Source of the DNA: Enterobacter kobei
GTDB taxonomy: Bacteria > Pseudomonadota > Gammaproteobacteria > Enterobacterales > Enterobacteriaceae
DNA length: 64,000 nucleotides
Direction: 5' to 3'
Assembly: GCF_001729765.1 (NCBI RefSeq)
Contig: NZ_CP017181.1
Coordinates: 4,712,001-4,776,000, forward strand
The translations under genes were made by a program, and so were the position numbers. The notes beneath the pieces were generated by a model, which made no database searches, was not told where the DNA came from, and was given only the letters and a program-made list of their open reading frames with translations. Shown piece after piece: positions 1 through 10,662 of this stretch; positions within the stretch are counted from its first letter, which is position 1, and every line of letters starts with the position of its first letter.

Positions 1-1089
1 TATGAGCGTAACCACTGTGAGATTTTGCAGGGCAACGCGCATTTTGTGGATGAACACACCCTGGCACTTGAATGCCACGACGGTTCGGTTGAGACACTCA
101 CCGCCGAAAAATTTGTGATTGCCTGCGGATCGCGCCCTTACCACCCGGCCGACGTCGACTTCTCGCACCCGCGCGTTTACGACAGCGACTCGATTCTGAG
201 CCTGCACCATGAACCCCGCCACGTCATTATCTATGGCGCAGGGGTCATTGGCTGCGAATATGCGTCGATCTTCCGCGGAATGGATGTCAAAGTTGATCTC
301 ATCAACACGCGCGACCGCCTGCTGGCATTCCTCGATCAGGAGATGTCAGACTCTCTCTCCTACCACTTCTGGAACAGCGGCGTGGTGATTCGCCACAACG
401 AAGAATACGAGAAGATTGAAGGTTGCGACGACGGTGTGATCATGCACCTCAAGTCCGGTAAGAAGCTGAAAGCGGACTGCCTGCTGTACGCCAACGGTCG
501 TACCGGCAACACCGATTCCCTGCAGCTGGAGAATATCGGACTTGAGACCGACAGCCGCGGTCAGCTGAAGGTCAACAGTATGTACCAGACTGCCCTGCCG
601 CACGTTTACGCGGTCGGCGACGTGATTGGTTACCCAAGCCTGGCCTCTGCCGCTTATGACCAGGGCCGTATTGCCGCACAGGCGTTGGTGAAAGGTGAAG
701 CGACGGCGCATCTGATCGAAGATATCCCGACCGGCATCTATACCATCCCGGAAATCAGTTCCGTAGGGAAAACCGAGCAGCAGCTGACGTCAATGAAAGT
801 GCCATATGAGGTGGGTCGCGCGCAGTTTAAACATCTGGCGCGGGCGCAAATTGTCGGAATGAGCGTGGGGACGCTGAAAATCCTGTTCCATCGCGAGACG
901 AAAGAGATCCTCGGCATTCACTGCTTTGGTGAGCGCGCGGCGGAAATCATTCACATCGGCCAGGCGATTATGGAGCAAAAAGGCGGCGGTAACACCATTG
1001 AGTACTTCGTTAACACCACCTTTAACTACCCGACTATGGCGGAAGCCTATCGGGTCGCCGCGCTGAACGGCTTAAACCGCCTGTTTTAA
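1..1089 (+). CDS. sthA: Soluble pyridine nucleotide transhydrogenase (5' end missing)
   Basis: Cytosolic FAD enzyme that moves reducing equivalents between NADPH and NAD+. The window opens inside the gene: base 1 is in frame and 362 codons remain before the stop, against about 466 residues in E. coli, so about 104 N-terminal residues, including the first FAD-binding motif, lie outside. Visible are the second nucleotide-binding segment [12 protein letters not shown] near visible residue 78, the FAD-contacting AVGDVIG motif in the second half, and the C-terminal dimerisation domain ending NGLNRLF. The protein is almost identical to the E. coli enzyme as I remember it. Its last 18 bases overlap the 3' end of oxyR on the other strand. 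Confidence 0.96.
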   Translation, partial: YERNHCEILQGNAHFVDEHTLALECHDGSVETLTAEKFVIACGSRPYHPADVDFSHPRVYDSDSILSLHHEPRHVIIYGAGVIGCEYASIFRGMDVKVDLINTRDRLLAFLDQEMSDSLSYHFWNSGVVIRHNEEYEKIEGCDDGVIMHLKSGKKLKADCLLYANGRTGNTDSLQLENIGLETDSRGQLKVNSMYQTALPHVYAVGDVIGYPSLASAAYDQGRIAAQALVKGEATAHLIEDIPTGIYTIPEISSVGKTEQQLTSMKVPYEVGRAQFKHLARAQIVGMSVGTLKILFHRETKEILGIHCFGERAAEIIHIGQAIMEQKGGGNTIEYFVNTTFNYPTMAEAYRVAALNGLNRLF

Positions 1090-1989
1090 CGCGTTATCGA
1101 AATGGCCATCCATCGCACCGCGGATGGCCTCTGCCAGCTGCTCATAGCGGCTGCGCAGCGGTGACCCCGGACGATAAACAAGGCCGATCGTGCGACGCGG
1201 TTCCGGCTTAATGCACGGCAGATAAACCACGCCGTCACGCTTACGCTCGCGCGGCACGGCCAGCGCAGGCAGCAGCGTAATCCCGCTTCCCGCCGCCACC
1301 ATATTACGCAGCGTTTCCAGGCTGGTTGCGCGGAAATGGGTATCTTCGTCGGCACCCGCTTCAAAGCAAAAGCCCATTGCCTGATCGCGCAGACAGTGGC
1401 CATCTTCCAGCATCAGCAGCTTTTCACCGGCCAGATCGGCCATCGGCACGCGATCGCGGTTCGCCCACGGGTGATCTTCATAGATCGCCAGCATCATTGG
1501 CTCATCGAACAGCGGCACTTCAATAAACGCTTCGCTCTCTTTCACCAGCGCCAGAATAGCGCAGTCAAGCTTGCCGCTATCTAACTGCGCCAGCAGTTGA
1601 TGGGTTTGCGCTTCATGCAGGTACATTTCGAGTTTTGGGAAAGTCTGGTGCAACATTGGAATGATGTGCGGCAAAAGATACGGGCCAACGGTTGGGATCA
1701 GGCCAATATGCAGTGGGCCGGACATCGCTTCCCCCTGCTGGCTTGCCATTTCCTTGAGCACTTTGACCTCGCGCAGCACGGTGCGCGCCTGATCCACCAG
1801 CAACAAACCGGCCTGGGTGAACAGTACCTTACGACTGGTGCGCTCCAGCAGCATCACGCCCAGCTCATCTTCCAGCTTGCGGATCTGACCGCTCAGCGTC
1901 GGCTGGCTGACGTGGCAGGAATCTGCAGCACGGCGAAAATGGCGGTGCTCGGCTAGCGCTACCAGGTATTCAAGATCACGAATATTCAT
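1072..1989 (-). CDS. oxyR: LysR-family hydrogen peroxide sensor and regulator OxyR
   Basis: Redox-sensing transcription factor that activates peroxide defence genes (katG and OxyS among them) when two cysteines form a disulfide. The 305-residue product equals the E. coli length. The LysR helix-turn-helix occupies roughly residues 16-36. The sensing cysteines are present by counting: Cys199 (in DGHCLRD) and Cys208 (in GFCFEAG). The start is fixed by a strong GGAGGAT ribosome site six bases upstream of the ATG. The gene converges on sthA with an 18-bp overlap and diverges from oxyS. In E. coli OxyR represses its own gene from the shared region with oxyS, and the same arrangement is kept here. 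Confidence 0.97.
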   Translation of the reverse strand: MNIRDLEYLVALAEHRHFRRAADSCHVSQPTLSGQIRKLEDELGVMLLERTSRKVLFTQAGLLLVDQARTVLREVKVLKEMASQQGEAMSGPLHIGLIPTVGPYLLPHIIPMLHQTFPKLEMYLHEAQTHQLLAQLDSGKLDCAILALVKESEAFIEVPLFDEPMMLAIYEDHPWANRDRVPMADLAGEKLLMLEDGHCLRDQAMGFCFEAGADEDTHFRATSLETLRNMVAAGSGITLLPALAVPRERKRDGVVYLPCIKPEPRRTIGLVYRPGSPLRSRYEQLAEAIRGAMDGHFDNALKQAV

Positions 1990-2010
1990 TATTCATCCTC
2001 CGTCGCCACG

Positions 2011-2065
2011 ATAGTTCATGGCGATAGATAGCATAGCAACGAACGATTATCCCTATCAAGCTTTC
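2011..2065. promoter_or_regulatory. oxyR/oxyS divergent control region, probable OxyR binding site
   Basis: Between the oxyR start and the OxyS 5' end lies an AT-rich stretch with repeated ATAG/CTAT tetranucleotides (ATAGTTC at 2011, GATAGATAG at 2023-2031, CTATC at 2053-2057). OxyR binds spaced ATAG/CTAT elements, and this is where the E. coli OxyR site controls both genes. Exact half-site assignment is inference. Confidence 0.55.
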
Positions 2066-2084
2066 TGTTGAATAATACACCACA

Positions 2085-2204
2085 TAGACGAGGCGGCACG
2101 TGTTTGACCCTTGACGTCCCCGCACCGTCATCGAGTTTCTCTCAAAACTCGAACAACTAAAGCCAACGTGAACTTTTGCGGACCCCGTGGTCCGCTTTTT
2201 TTTT
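2085..2204 (+). ncRNA. oxyS: OxyS small regulatory RNA
   Basis: Peroxide-induced, Hfq-dependent sRNA encoded divergently from oxyR. The sequence matches E. coli OxyS from memory in its most diagnostic parts: GCGGCAC near the 5' end, the central hairpin CGAGTTT...AAACTCG, the unstructured linker CTAAAGCCAACGTGAAC, and the terminator hairpin GCGGACC-CCGT-GGTCCGC (2178-2195) followed by nine T residues. The 5' end at about 2085 is inferred by alignment. The terminator stem differs in sequence from E. coli but keeps pairing, which supports a functional RNA. Confidence 0.9.
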
Positions 2205-2229
2205 GCGCAAAAAAGCCCGAGGTAAACGC

Positions 2230-2256
2230 AAAATGGCAACCGAAGTTGCCATTTTT
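2230..2256. terminator. Bidirectional terminator, perfect 11-bp stem
   Basis: AAAATGGCAAC (2230-2240), loop CGAA, then GTTGCCATTTT. It has A/T tracts on both sides, so it can stop transcription of argH from the right as well as OxyS read-through from the left. Confidence 0.75.
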
Positions 2257-2266
2257 AGTGTTTGCT

Positions 2267-2300
2267 CCCTCTCCCTGTGGGAGAGGGCCGGGGTGAGGGC
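2267..2300 (+). repeat. CCCTCTCCC-type palindromic intergenic repeat, copy 1
   Basis: Perfect 9-bp stem CCCTCTCCC/GGGAGAGGG with a 3-base loop, followed by the tail GGGGTGAGGGC. The same element recurs at 6806, 15931 and 39595, with stem-only versions at 32194 and 36221. All are intergenic. Confidence 0.85.
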
Positions 2301-2315
2301 ACCCACCCGCACCGA

Positions 2316-3689
2316 TCAAACCAACCGGTTTTTCGCATCCGTAATCGCCTGCGCGACCTGCTTCGGCGACACGCCGCCTTTCGCGGCACGCTTATCCAGG
2401 CAGGATTGCAGCGCCAGAATCGGATAGACATCCTCCCCGATAACCGCACTGAACTTCTGCAGGTCAGCAAGCGCCAGGTCTTCCAGCGGTTTACCCTGAC
2501 GAATCGCCTCCACCACCGCTTCGCCCACAATATGGTGCGCTTCACGGAACGGTACACCCTTCGCGACCAGGTAATCCGCCAGCTCGGTGGAGTTGGCATA
2601 CCCCTGCTGCGCCGCTTCCTGGCAGCGCGGACGTTTCACCTGAATGCCATCCAGCACCAGCGCACCCATATGCAGACAATCCAGCCAGGTGTCGAGCGCG
2701 TCGAACAGCCCTTCTTTGTCTTCCTGCATGTCTTTGTTATACGCCAGCGGCAGCCCTTTCAGGGTCATCATCATGCCGGTCAGCGCGCCCTGCACGCGGC
2801 CACATTTGCCGCGGATCAGCTCCAGCGCGTCCGGGTTTTTCTTCTGCGGCATCAGGGAAGAGCCTGAGGTCACGCGGTCGGACAGCTCCACAAAACCGGC
2901 TTCACCGGAGTTAAAGAAGATCAGGTCTTCGGCAAAGCGCGACAGATGCACCATCCCGATAGACGCATTGGAGAGCAGCTCCAGTACATGGTCACGGTCA
3001 GAGACGCTGTCCAGGCTGTTACGGGTGGCGGACGCAAAGCCCAGCCAGCCTGCGAGCTGTTCACGGTCGATTTCATACGCGGTACCGGCCAGCGCGCCGC
3101 TGCCCAGTGGGCTGACATCCAGACGTTTCAGGGTGTCCTGCAGACGGCTTTCGTCACGCGCCAGCATCTCAACATAGGCCAGACACCAGTGGGCAAAGGT
3201 CACCGGCTGCGCGCGCTGCAGGTGGGTATAGCCCGGCATCACGGCGTCCTGGTTGTTCTGCGCGGTCTCTACCAGCGCGCTCTGCAGCTGACGGTTAGCT
3301 GCCAGCAGCTCGCCAACGGTCTCTTTACACCACAGCTTCAGGTCGGTAGCAACCTGGTCGTTACGGCTACGGCCGGTGTGTAGCTTTTTACCCAACTGAC
3401 CGACTTTGTCGATAAGTTTGCCTTCCACCCAGCTGTGAATATCTTCGGCATCGCTCTGCAGGATTTGCTGCGGATCCAGACGCACCTCTTCCAGAAGGTT
3501 ATTCAGCGCCTCTTCCAGTTGCAGCTGCTCCTCTGCGGTCAGCACGCCAACGGTTACTAGCGCTTTGGACCAGGCCACAGAGCCGACAATATCCTGTTCG
3601 GCCAGGCGGTAGTCGAAGCGCAAAGAGTCATTGAACTGTTTGAACCGCTGATCCGCTGCCTGTGTAAAACGCCCACCCCAAAGTGCCAT
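2316..3689 (-). CDS. argH: Argininosuccinate lyase
   Basis: Last step of arginine synthesis: argininosuccinate to arginine plus fumarate; cytosolic homotetramer. The 457-residue product has the same length as E. coli ArgH. The fumarase/aspartase superfamily signature is seen as [11 protein letters not shown] (near residue 280), and [11 protein letters not shown] near residue 107 belongs to the substrate-binding region. It is the last gene of argC-argB-argH on the minus strand, separated from argB by 77 bp that hold a palindromic repeat. ArgR control would come from the ARG boxes upstream of argC. Confidence 0.97.
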   Translation of the reverse strand: MALWGGRFTQAADQRFKQFNDSLRFDYRLAEQDIVGSVAWSKALVTVGVLTAEEQLQLEEALNNLLEEVRLDPQQILQSDAEDIHSWVEGKLIDKVGQLGKKLHTGRSRNDQVATDLKLWCKETVGELLAANRQLQSALVETAQNNQDAVMPGYTHLQRAQPVTFAHWCLAYVEMLARDESRLQDTLKRLDVSPLGSGALAGTAYEIDREQLAGWLGFASATRNSLDSVSDRDHVLELLSNASIGMVHLSRFAEDLIFFNSGEAGFVELSDRVTSGSSLMPQKKNPDALELIRGKCGRVQGALTGMMMTLKGLPLAYNKDMQEDKEGLFDALDTWLDCLHMGALVLDGIQVKRPRCQEAAQQGYANSTELADYLVAKGVPFREAHHIVGEAVVEAIRQGKPLEDLALADLQKFSAVIGEDVYPILALQSCLDKRAAKGGVSPKQVAQAITDAKNRLV

Positions 3690-3721
3690 AACATGCTTCC
3701 TTAATATCTTTGAATTTCACT

Positions 3722-3747
3722 GCCCGGTGACGCTGCGCTTACCGGGC
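3722..3747. repeat. REP-like palindrome between argB and argH
   Basis: GCCCGGT (3722-3728) pairs with ACCGGGC (3741-3747) around a GACGCTGCGCTT centre. It resembles enterobacterial REP elements. Such stem-loops inside operons often protect upstream mRNA from 3' exonucleases. Confidence 0.7.
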
Positions 3748-3766
3748 CTACAAAACATTAAATCGA

Positions 3767-4543
3767 TTACGCTAAAATACGCGTGCCAATCGGCGTGCCG
3801 TTAAACAGCGCCGGCAGTTGTTCCGCGTGACGCCAGGAGGCGATATCCACCGGGCGACCCAGCGTGCGAGCGGCATCCAGCGCGGCGTTCACTTTGACGA
3901 TCATGCCGTCAGTAATGATGCCCTGCGCGATCAGCTGTTCGGCTTTGGCCGCGGTCATTTCCGCGATGCGCTGGCCTTTGCCGTCCAGAATGCCGCTCAC
4001 GTCGGAAAGCAGGATCAGGTCTGCGCCCAGCGTAGCCGCCAGAGCCGTTGCCGCCTGATCCGCGTTAACGTTCATCAGCTCGCCCTCTTCGGTCACGCCG
4101 ATAGAGCTCACCACTGGCAGGAAACCACCTTCCAGCAGCGTGTTAATCAGCTTAGGCGAACCCGGCTGCGCCAGTCCAACGTGGCCCAGTTCTTCATCGA
4201 GCTGGGTCACTTTTACGCTGTCGCCATCCCCCAGACAGAGGCCAACGGAGGCGATATGATGTTTCTTCGCCCATGCCAGTAGCGTTTTGTTCGCCGTTCC
4301 CGCCAGCGCGCCGGTAATGATGTCAATCTGGTCAGCGGGCGTGACGCGCAGGCCGTTTTTCTTTTTCACCGGCAGGTTGAGCCCTTTCATCAGCTCATCT
4401 ACCACGCAGCCGCCGCCGTGCACAATCACCAGCGGACGTTGGTGTGATTCACGATAGTTCACCAGCGCGGTAAACAGACGCTCCAGCGCTTCTTCGCTGT
4501 CCAGCAGTACACCACCGAGTTTGATAATTAATGGGTTCATCAT
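3767..4543 (-). CDS. argB: Acetylglutamate kinase
   Basis: Second step of arginine synthesis: ATP-dependent phosphorylation of N-acetylglutamate. The product, [20 protein letters not shown] onward, is 258 residues, the E. coli length. Amino-acid-kinase features are visible: the KLGG phosphate-binding lysine segment near residue 8, [11 protein letters not shown] near residue 43, and [11 protein letters not shown] near residue 160. A GTG codon lies directly upstream of two ATGs (GTGATGATG). The start is placed at the first ATG because AAGGTG sits at a fitting distance and the length then matches the family. It begins 6 bp after argC ends, so the two are cotranscribed. Confidence 0.96.
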   Translation of the reverse strand: MMNPLIIKLGGVLLDSEEALERLFTALVNYRESHQRPLVIVHGGGCVVDELMKGLNLPVKKKNGLRVTPADQIDIITGALAGTANKTLLAWAKKHHIASVGLCLGDGDSVKVTQLDEELGHVGLAQPGSPKLINTLLEGGFLPVVSSIGVTEEGELMNVNADQAATALAATLGADLILLSDVSGILDGKGQRIAEMTAAKAEQLIAQGIITDGMIVKVNAALDAARTLGRPVDIASWRHAEQLPALFNGTPIGTRILA

Positions 4544-4549
4544 CACACC

Positions 4550-5554
4550 TTAAATAAGAGCCTGCGTTTCAGGGAAGCCGAAACGAATATTTGCACACTG
4601 CATTGCCTGTGCGGCAGCGCCTTTGAGTAAGTTATCTTCTGCAGCGACCACAATCAGGTGCTCGCCCTGTACGGCAAAGCCGATGTCGCAGAATGGCAGC
4701 CCGACCACATTTTTCAGCGCCGGCACGCCTTTGTCATACAGACGCACCAGCGGTTTATCCGCATACGCCTGCGTGAAGACCTCGCTCACCTGCTCTTTGG
4801 TCACGCCCGGTTTCAGGCGGCAGGTGATGGTTTCAAGGATCCCGCGCGGGAAGCTGCCCAGATGCGGCGTGAAAATGACGTCCGTACCCAGATGCGTCGT
4901 GATTTCAGGGTGATGGCGGTGATTAAACACGCCATACGGCTGAAGGCTCACTTCGCAGAAGCTATTAGAGATCGCCGCTTTGCGCCCTGCTCCGCTCACG
5001 CCGCTGGTGGCGTTGATCACCGGCCACTGATTCAGATCCAGCAGACCTGCGTCGATCAGCGGTTTCAGGGAAAGTTGCGCCGCCGTCGGGTAGCAGCCCG
5101 GCACGGCAATCAGATCCGCTTCTTTGAGTTTGTCTGTGCTCCACTCCGCCAGGCCGTAAACCGCTTTTTCAAGCAGATCGGGGTGCTGATGGGTGAAACC
5201 GTAATATTTTTCGTAGAACGCGCCGTCGTTAACGCGGAACGCGCCGGAGAGATCGAACACCACGCAGCCGGCTGCCAGGAACTGCGGTGCCAGGTCATGA
5301 CTGACTTCGTGCGCAGTGGCTAAAAACACCACGTCAACGCCGTCGGTGAACTCACTGATGTCAGACATCGGCTGCAGCGGCAGATCGACAATGCCCAAAA
5401 GCCACGGATGCAAATCGGAAATTAACTTTCCTGCATCATTGCTTTGCGCTGACACGGTCAAAGCGGTTATGGTCATATGTGGATGGCGATTCACGTAGCT
5501 TACAAGCTCTGCGCCCGCATAACCGCTAGCGCCTACAATCAGCGTATTCAACAT
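4550..5554 (-). CDS. argC: N-acetyl-gamma-glutamyl-phosphate reductase
   Basis: Third step of arginine synthesis: NADPH-dependent reduction of N-acetylglutamyl phosphate to the semialdehyde. The 334 residues equal the E. coli length. The N-terminal Rossmann motif is [11 protein letters not shown] (residues 7-17). The catalytic cysteine lies in [10 protein letters not shown] around residue 154, and HHPEI later supplies the active-site histidine region. It is the first gene of the leftward argCBH operon, divergent from argE with an 88-bp shared promoter region holding two ARG boxes. Confidence 0.97.
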   Translation of the reverse strand: MLNTLIVGASGYAGAELVSYVNRHPHMTITALTVSAQSNDAGKLISDLHPWLLGIVDLPLQPMSDISEFTDGVDVVFLATAHEVSHDLAPQFLAAGCVVFDLSGAFRVNDGAFYEKYYGFTHQHPDLLEKAVYGLAEWSTDKLKEADLIAVPGCYPTAAQLSLKPLIDAGLLDLNQWPVINATSGVSGAGRKAAISNSFCEVSLQPYGVFNHRHHPEITTHLGTDVIFTPHLGSFPRGILETITCRLKPGVTKEQVSEVFTQAYADKPLVRLYDKGVPALKNVVGLPFCDIGFAVQGEHLIVVAAEDNLLKGAAAQAMQCANIRFGFPETQALI

Positions 5555-5577
5555 CGGGTTCCTTTATGCTCAACGTT

Positions 5578-5616
5578 AATGTATTTTTATTCACATTTAT
5601 TGCATGAATATTGATA
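5578..5616. promoter_or_regulatory. Tandem ARG boxes (ArgR operator) between argC and argE
   Basis: Two 18-bp sites fit the ArgR consensus WNTGAATWWWWATTCANW: 5578-5595 (AATGTATTTTTATTCACA, one clear mismatch) and 5599-5616 (ATTGCATGAATATTGATA, three). They are separated by exactly 3 bp, the usual ARG-box spacing for hexameric ArgR. They sit centrally between the divergent argC and argE starts, so one operator can repress both units in the presence of arginine. Confidence 0.88.
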
Positions 5617-5642
5617 CTATCACGACCTAAGGTGTGTCAACA

Positions 5643-6794
5643 ATGAAAATGAACTTACCGCCATTTATCGAGATCTACCGCGCCCTGATTGCCACACCGT
5701 CCATCAGTGCAACGGAAGAAGCGCTGGATCAAAGCAATGAGTCTTTAATCAATCTGCTGGCGGGTTGGTTTAGCGATCTTGGGTTTAACGTTGAGGTACA
5801 GCCCGTCCCCGGAACCCGTCATAAATTTAACCTGCTGGCCAGCACCGGAACCGGTGCGGGCGGCCTGCTGCTTGCCGGTCATACCGACACCGTGCCGTTT
5901 GACGATGGCCGCTGGACCCGCGATCCGTTCACCCTGACCGAGCACGACAACAAACTCTATGGTCTCGGCACCGCCGACATGAAAGGCTTCTTCGCCTTTA
6001 TCCTCGACGCGCTGCGTGACGTGGACGTGACAAAACTGAAAAAGCCGCTCTACATTCTGGCGACCGCCGACGAAGAGACCAGCATGGCGGGCGCGCGCTA
6101 CTTCTCTGAAAACACGTCGATTCGCCCGGATTGCGCCATTATCGGCGAACCGACTTCACTGCAACCGATTCGCGCGCATAAAGGCCATATCTCGACGGCC
6201 GTGCGCGTGCTGGGCCAGTCCGGCCACTCCAGCGATCCGGCGCGCGGCGTAAATGCGATTGAGCTGATGCATGACGCCATCGGCCGCATCATGACCCTGC
6301 GCGACTCGCTGAAAGAACGTTATCACTATGACGCGTTCACCGTGCCGTATCCGACCCTAAACCTCGGCAGCCTGCACGGCGGCGATGCCTCCAACCGTAT
6401 CTGCGCCTGCTGCGAACTGCATATGGATATCCGCCCGCTGCCGGGTATGACGCTGAGCGATCTCGACGGCTTGCTGAATGAAGCGCTGGCCCCGGTGAGC
6501 GAGCGCTGGCCGGGCCGCCTGACGGTCTCCGAACTGCATCCGCCGATCCCGGGTTATGAGTGCCCTCCGGATCACCAACTGGTTGAAGTGGTGGAAAAAC
6601 TGCTTGGTGAAAAAACCGACGTGGTGAACTACTGCACCGAAGCGCCGTTCATTCAGACGCTGTGTCCGACGCTGGTCCTTGGCCCTGGCTCCATTAACCA
6701 GGCGCACCAGCCGGATGAGTATCTGGAAACCCGCTTCATCAAGCCCACTCGCGAGTTGATTACCCAGGTTGTGCACCACTTCTGCTGGCATTAA
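5643..6794 (+). CDS. argE: Acetylornithine deacetylase
   Basis: Hydrolyses N-acetylornithine to ornithine and acetate in arginine synthesis; a dinuclear metal M20-family peptidase relative. From the ATG at 5643 ([14 protein letters not shown]) the product is 383 residues, as in E. coli. An in-frame GTG three codons upstream is possible but would exceed the family length. Metal-binding segments are visible: [13 protein letters not shown] near residue 80, [10 protein letters not shown] near 109, and the ADEETSMAG catalytic Glu segment near 144. It is transcribed alone, divergent from argC. Confidence 0.96.
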   Translation: MKMNLPPFIEIYRALIATPSISATEEALDQSNESLINLLAGWFSDLGFNVEVQPVPGTRHKFNLLASTGTGAGGLLLAGHTDTVPFDDGRWTRDPFTLTEHDNKLYGLGTADMKGFFAFILDALRDVDVTKLKKPLYILATADEETSMAGARYFSENTSIRPDCAIIGEPTSLQPIRAHKGHISTAVRVLGQSGHSSDPARGVNAIELMHDAIGRIMTLRDSLKERYHYDAFTVPYPTLNLGSLHGGDASNRICACCELHMDIRPLPGMTLSDLDGLLNEALAPVSERWPGRLTVSELHPPIPGYECPPDHQLVEVVEKLLGEKTDVVNYCTEAPFIQTLCPTLVLGPGSINQAHQPDEYLETRFIKPTRELITQVVHHFCWH

Positions 6795-6805
6795 AACCGC
6801 ACCGA

Positions 6806-6845
6806 CTCTAACCCTCTCCCGGTGGGAGAGGGTTAGAGTGAGGGC
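6806..6845 (+). repeat. CCCTCTCCC-type palindromic repeat, copy 2
   Basis: Perfect 15-bp stem, CTCTAACCCTCTCCC (6806-6820) against GGGAGAGGGTTAGAG (6824-6838), loop GGT, then the tail TGAGGGC. It lies just after the argE stop and may also serve as its transcript end. Confidence 0.85.
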
Positions 6846-7065
6846 AACAAATCGCATGATCTCCGTCACATTCCCATAAGCATCTCTTATCTGACGCAAT
6901 GCGAATTAAATTTCGTAAATTGCCCGCATTTATTCGTTTGCTGAACCGTTTTCGCAGCAATTGACGACGGGGGTTTTACGTGGCTTTATAAAGGGAGATG
7001 ACAAAATATTGTCCAGCAGATTTTCGCATGGGCATAAACAAAAATGATGGGGTGACTGGGTTTTT

Positions 7066-9717
7066 ATGAACGAACAATATTCCGCGTTGCGTAGTAATGT
7101 CAGTATGCTCGGCAAAGTGCTTGGAGATACCATCAAAGATGCGTTGGGGGAAAACATCCTCGAACGCGTTGAAACCATCCGCAAGCTGTCTAAATCTTCC
7201 CGTGCCGGTAACGAGGCCAGCCGTCAGGAACTGCTCACCACCTTGCAGAACCTCTCCAACGATGAGCTGCTGCCCGTTGCCCGTGCCTTCAGCCAGTTCC
7301 TGAACCTGGCCAACACCGCTGAGCAATACCACAGCATTTCGCCTAATGGCGAAGCTGCCAGCAACCCGGAAGTGATTGCCCGTACGCTGCGTAAACTGAA
7401 AGACCAGCCCGATCTCACCGAAGCCACCATCAAAAAGGCGGTGGAGTCTCTCTCGCTGGAGCTGGTTCTGACCGCTCACCCAACCGAGATCACCCGTCGT
7501 ACCCTGATCCACAAAATGGTGGAAGTGAACAACTGCCTCAAGCAGCTGGATAACAAAGACATCGCCGACTATGAACGCAACCAGCTGATGCGCCGTCTGC
7601 GCCAGCTGATTGCTCAGTCCTGGCATACCGACGAAATTCGTAAGCAACGCCCCAGCCCGGTCGACGAAGCCAAATGGGGCTTTGCGGTGGTGGAAAACAG
7701 CCTGTGGGAAGGGGTGCCGAACTACCTGCGCGAGCTGAACGAACAGCTGGAAGAGAACCTCGGCTACCGCCTGCCGGTCGACTTTGTGCCGGTACGCTTC
7801 ACCTCCTGGATGGGCGGCGACCGCGACGGCAACCCGAACGTCACTGCGGAAATCACCCGTCACGTTCTGTTGCTGAGCCGCTGGAAAGCGACCGATTTGT
7901 TCCTGAAAGATATTCAGGTGCTGATTTCCGAACTGTCGATGGTCGAAGCGACGCCGGAACTGCGCGCGCTGGCCGGTGAAGAAGGCGCCAGCGAGCCGTA
8001 CCGTTTCCTGATGAAAAAACTGCGCGGTCAGCTGATGGCGACTCAGGCCTGGCTGGAAGCGCGCCTGAAAGGCCAGCGTCTGCCGAAGCCGGAAGGCCTG
8101 CTCAGCCAGAACGAACAGCTCTGGGAACCGCTCTACGCCTGTTATAAATCACTCCAGGCCTGCGGGATGGGCATCATCGCTAACGGCGAACTGCTCGACA
8201 CTCTGCGCCGCGTGAAATGTTTCGGCGTGCCGCTGGTGCGTATCGACGTTCGTCAGGAAAGTACCCGCCATACCGAAGCGCTGGGTGAACTGACCCGCTA
8301 TCTCGGCATCGGCGACTATGAAAGCTGGTCCGAAGCCGACAAACAGGCATTCCTGATCCGCGAACTGAACTCCAAGCGCCCTCTGTTGCCGCGCAACTGG
8401 GAGCCAAGCAACGAAACCCGCGAGGTGCTCAACACCTGTAAAGCGATCGTGGACGCACCGAAAGGATCGGTGGCCGCCTATGTGATCTCCATGGCGAAGA
8501 CCCCGTCCGACGTGCTGGCCGTTCATCTGCTTCTGAAAGAAGCGGGCATCGACTATGCCCTGCCGGTGGCGCCGCTGTTTGAAACCCTCGATGACCTGAA
8601 CAACGCCAACGACGTGATGACCCAGTTGCTGAACATCGACTGGTATCGCGGCTTTATTCAGGGCAAGCAGATGGTGATGATTGGTTATTCCGACTCCGCC
8701 AAAGATGCGGGCGTGATGGCGGCATCCTGGGCGCAGTATCAGGCGCAGGATGCACTGATCAAAACTTGCGAGAAAGCCGGTATTGAGCTGACGCTGTTCC
8801 ACGGACGCGGTGGCTCAATCGGCCGCGGCGGCGCGCCTGCACACGCGGCACTGCTGTCGCAGCCGCCAGGCAGCCTGAAAGGCGGCCTGCGCGTGACCGA
8901 GCAAGGTGAGATGATCCGCTTCAAATACGGCCTGCCGGAAGTGACCATCAGCAGTCTGTCGCTTTATACCAGCGCCATTCTGGAAGCAAACCTGCTGCCA
9001 CCGCCGGAGCCGAAAGCGTCCTGGTGCCATATCATGGACGAACTGTCGGCGATCTCCTGCGATCTGTACCGTGGCTACGTGCGTGAAAACAAAGATTTTG
9101 TGCCTTACTTCCGCTCGGCAACACCTGAGCAGGAACTGGGTAAACTGCCGCTGGGCTCGCGTCCGGCGAAGCGTCGCCCGACCGGCGGCGTAGAGTCACT
9201 GCGCGCGATTCCATGGATTTTCGCCTGGACGCAGAACCGTTTGATGCTGCCTGCCTGGCTGGGTGCCGGTGCCGCGCTGCAGAAAGTGGTGGAAGACGGT
9301 AAACAGAACGAACTGGAAACCATGTGCCGCGACTGGCCATTCTTCTCTACCCGTCTGGGTATGCTGGAGATGGTCTTCTCGAAAGCTGACCTGTGGCTGG
9401 CGGAATACTACGATCAGCGTCTGGTTAAGCCTGAGCTGTGGGCGCTGGGTAAAGAGCTGCGCGAACTGCTGGAAGGCGACATCAAAGTGGTGCTGGATAT
9501 CGCCAACGACTCACACCTGATGGCGGACCTGCCGTGGATCGCCGAGTCTATCCAGCTGCGTAACATCTACACCGACCCGCTGAACGTCCTGCAGGCAGAG
9601 CTGCTGCACCGTTCTCGTCTGGCGGAAGAAGAAGGCAAAGAGCCGGATCCTCGCGTTGAGCAGGCGCTGATGGTGACGATTGCGGGCGTTGCGGCGGGTA
9701 TGCGTAACACGGGCTAA
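7066..9717 (+). CDS. ppc: Phosphoenolpyruvate carboxylase
   Basis: Anaplerotic enzyme: PEP plus bicarbonate to oxaloacetate; cytosolic homotetramer activated by acetyl-CoA and inhibited by aspartate. The 883 residues equal the E. coli length. Signature segments are [11 protein letters not shown] (catalytic His near residue 138) and the glycine-rich [14 protein letters not shown] near residue 580. The C-terminal AGMRNTG belongs to the aspartate-binding region. Two hundred and seventy bases upstream hold a palindromic repeat and the AT-rich promoter. In E. coli eptC (yijP) lies next to ppc; here an AraC-type gene follows directly. Confidence 0.98.
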   Translation: MNEQYSALRSNVSMLGKVLGDTIKDALGENILERVETIRKLSKSSRAGNEASRQELLTTLQNLSNDELLPVARAFSQFLNLANTAEQYHSISPNGEAASNPEVIARTLRKLKDQPDLTEATIKKAVESLSLELVLTAHPTEITRRTLIHKMVEVNNCLKQLDNKDIADYERNQLMRRLRQLIAQSWHTDEIRKQRPSPVDEAKWGFAVVENSLWEGVPNYLRELNEQLEENLGYRLPVDFVPVRFTSWMGGDRDGNPNVTAEITRHVLLLSRWKATDLFLKDIQVLISELSMVEATPELRALAGEEGASEPYRFLMKKLRGQLMATQAWLEARLKGQRLPKPEGLLSQNEQLWEPLYACYKSLQACGMGIIANGELLDTLRRVKCFGVPLVRIDVRQESTRHTEALGELTRYLGIGDYESWSEADKQAFLIRELNSKRPLLPRNWEPSNETREVLNTCKAIVDAPKGSVAAYVISMAKTPSDVLAVHLLLKEAGIDYALPVAPLFETLDDLNNANDVMTQLLNIDWYRGFIQGKQMVMIGYSDSAKDAGVMAASWAQYQAQDALIKTCEKAGIELTLFHGRGGSIGRGGAPAHAALLSQPPGSLKGGLRVTEQGEMIRFKYGLPEVTISSLSLYTSAILEANLLPPPEPKASWCHIMDELSAISCDLYRGYVRENKDFVPYFRSATPEQELGKLPLGSRPAKRRPTGGVESLRAIPWIFAWTQNRLMLPAWLGAGAALQKVVEDGKQNELETMCRDWPFFSTRLGMLEMVFSKADLWLAEYYDQRLVKPELWALGKELRELLEGDIKVVLDIANDSHLMADLPWIAESIQLRNIYTDPLNVLQAELLHRSRLAEEEGKEPDPRVEQALMVTIAGVAAGMRNTG

Positions 9718-9725
9718 TCGGCTAT

Positions 9726-9752
9726 GCCGGGGTGGGCTTGCGCCCACCCGGC
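9726..9752 (+). terminator. GC-rich hairpin downstream of ppc
   Basis: GCCGGGGTGGGC-TTGC-GCCCACCCGGC forms a long stem with a single bulged G. It has no clean T tract, so it may be a REP-like element as much as a terminator. It sits only 20 bp before the next start codon. Confidence 0.5.
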
Positions 9753-9772
9753 AATACCCCGGTATCCATAAC

Positions 9773-10534
9773 ATGTTCCACGATATTACGCACATCCTCA
9801 CGGCTCTGATTAAAGGCGCATTCCCCCTGGATCAAGTGCATTTTGTCACGCCTGCCGAGAATAACCGCACATCACCTTGTCTCTCAGTTATCCTGGAAAC
9901 CCGCTGCGAAGCATTCTTTTCCGCAACCGGGAACGTCCCGCAGTATTCTTCAAACTCGCTCAGAATAAGCTTCGGCAAACAGCAGCTGACGCTTCAGCTC
10001 TACCGGGGCAACGCTCTTATACAACAGCAGCAGATTGCCAGAAGAGGGCCCCGGACGGGCGCGTTTCTCCTGCAAACGCTCAATGAGCTGCAGATGCAGC
10101 CAACTGAGCAGGACACGGCCAGGCTGGTGATATTAAGTCTGCTCAGCCACTGCCGCGATCTGCTTGGCAGTGATATCCACACTGATAGCCGCAGCCGCGC
10201 ATTATTCGAAGCCGTTCGTCGCTTTATTGATGAAAACCATGCCTCGGCGCTGACCCGGGATTCCGTTGCCGGGGCATTTTATATTTCCCCTAACTATCTC
10301 TCTCACCTTTTTCAGAAGACCGGGAACGTCGGGTTCAATGAATACCTGACGCAGACCCGTCTGGAACACGCCCGCCAGCTGCTGAAAGGCTATGACCTCA
10401 AAATTAAAGATATCGCCGCACGCTGCGGATTTACCGACAGCAACTACTTTTGCCGTCTCTTTCGTAAGCACACCGAGCGCTCCCCTTCCGAATATCGTCG
10501 TCAGTATCACAGCCAGCTGATCGCCAAAAAATAG
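9773..10534 (+). CDS. AraC-family transcriptional regulator (YijO-like position)
   Basis: A 253-residue regulator whose last ~100 residues are a typical AraC/XylS double helix-turn-helix: RDSVAGAFYISPNYLSHLFQK is the first, and IKDIAARCGFTDSNYFCRLFRKH the second, recognition region. The N-terminal ~150 residues show no sugar-binding motif I recognise. The start is the ATG at 9773 after the ppc hairpin; an upstream in-frame extension would overlap ppc. In E. coli yijO, an AraC-type gene, lies near eptC and the frw/pfl cluster, so this is probably its orthologue left beside ppc after loss of those genes. It precedes fsaB-gldA on the same strand and is a candidate regulator of them (inference). 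Confidence 0.85.
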   Translation: MFHDITHILTALIKGAFPLDQVHFVTPAENNRTSPCLSVILETRCEAFFSATGNVPQYSSNSLRISFGKQQLTLQLYRGNALIQQQQIARRGPRTGAFLLQTLNELQMQPTEQDTARLVILSLLSHCRDLLGSDIHTDSRSRALFEAVRRFIDENHASALTRDSVAGAFYISPNYLSHLFQKTGNVGFNEYLTQTRLEHARQLLKGYDLKIKDIAARCGFTDSNYFCRLFRKHTERSPSEYRRQYHSQLIAKK

Positions 10535-10556
10535 CATTGTGATCGTTCTCTCACTT
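10535..10556. promoter_or_regulatory. Candidate CRP site upstream of fsaB
   Basis: TGTGA-TCGTTC-TCTCA (10538-10553) matches the CRP core TGTGA-N6-TCACA at 9 of 10 positions. It lies in the 128-bp gap before fsaB, just after the AraC-type gene. Catabolite control of fsaB-gldA would fit their role in dihydroxyacetone/glycerol metabolism. Confidence 0.5.
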
Positions 10557-10662
10557 CACTAAGGACATTACATTTGTCCAGTATTTGGCAAAATTGACCT
10601 GTATCCGCCGTACTCTGCCGCGCCTTATCCTTTATTCAACCTTTCTGACTTAAGGAAAAATA

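Noticed and set aside
1976..2239. Minus-strand frame covering the oxyR leader and OxyS
   Set aside because: It lies in the control region and over the sRNA, encodes no recognisable protein and overlaps the oxyR start.
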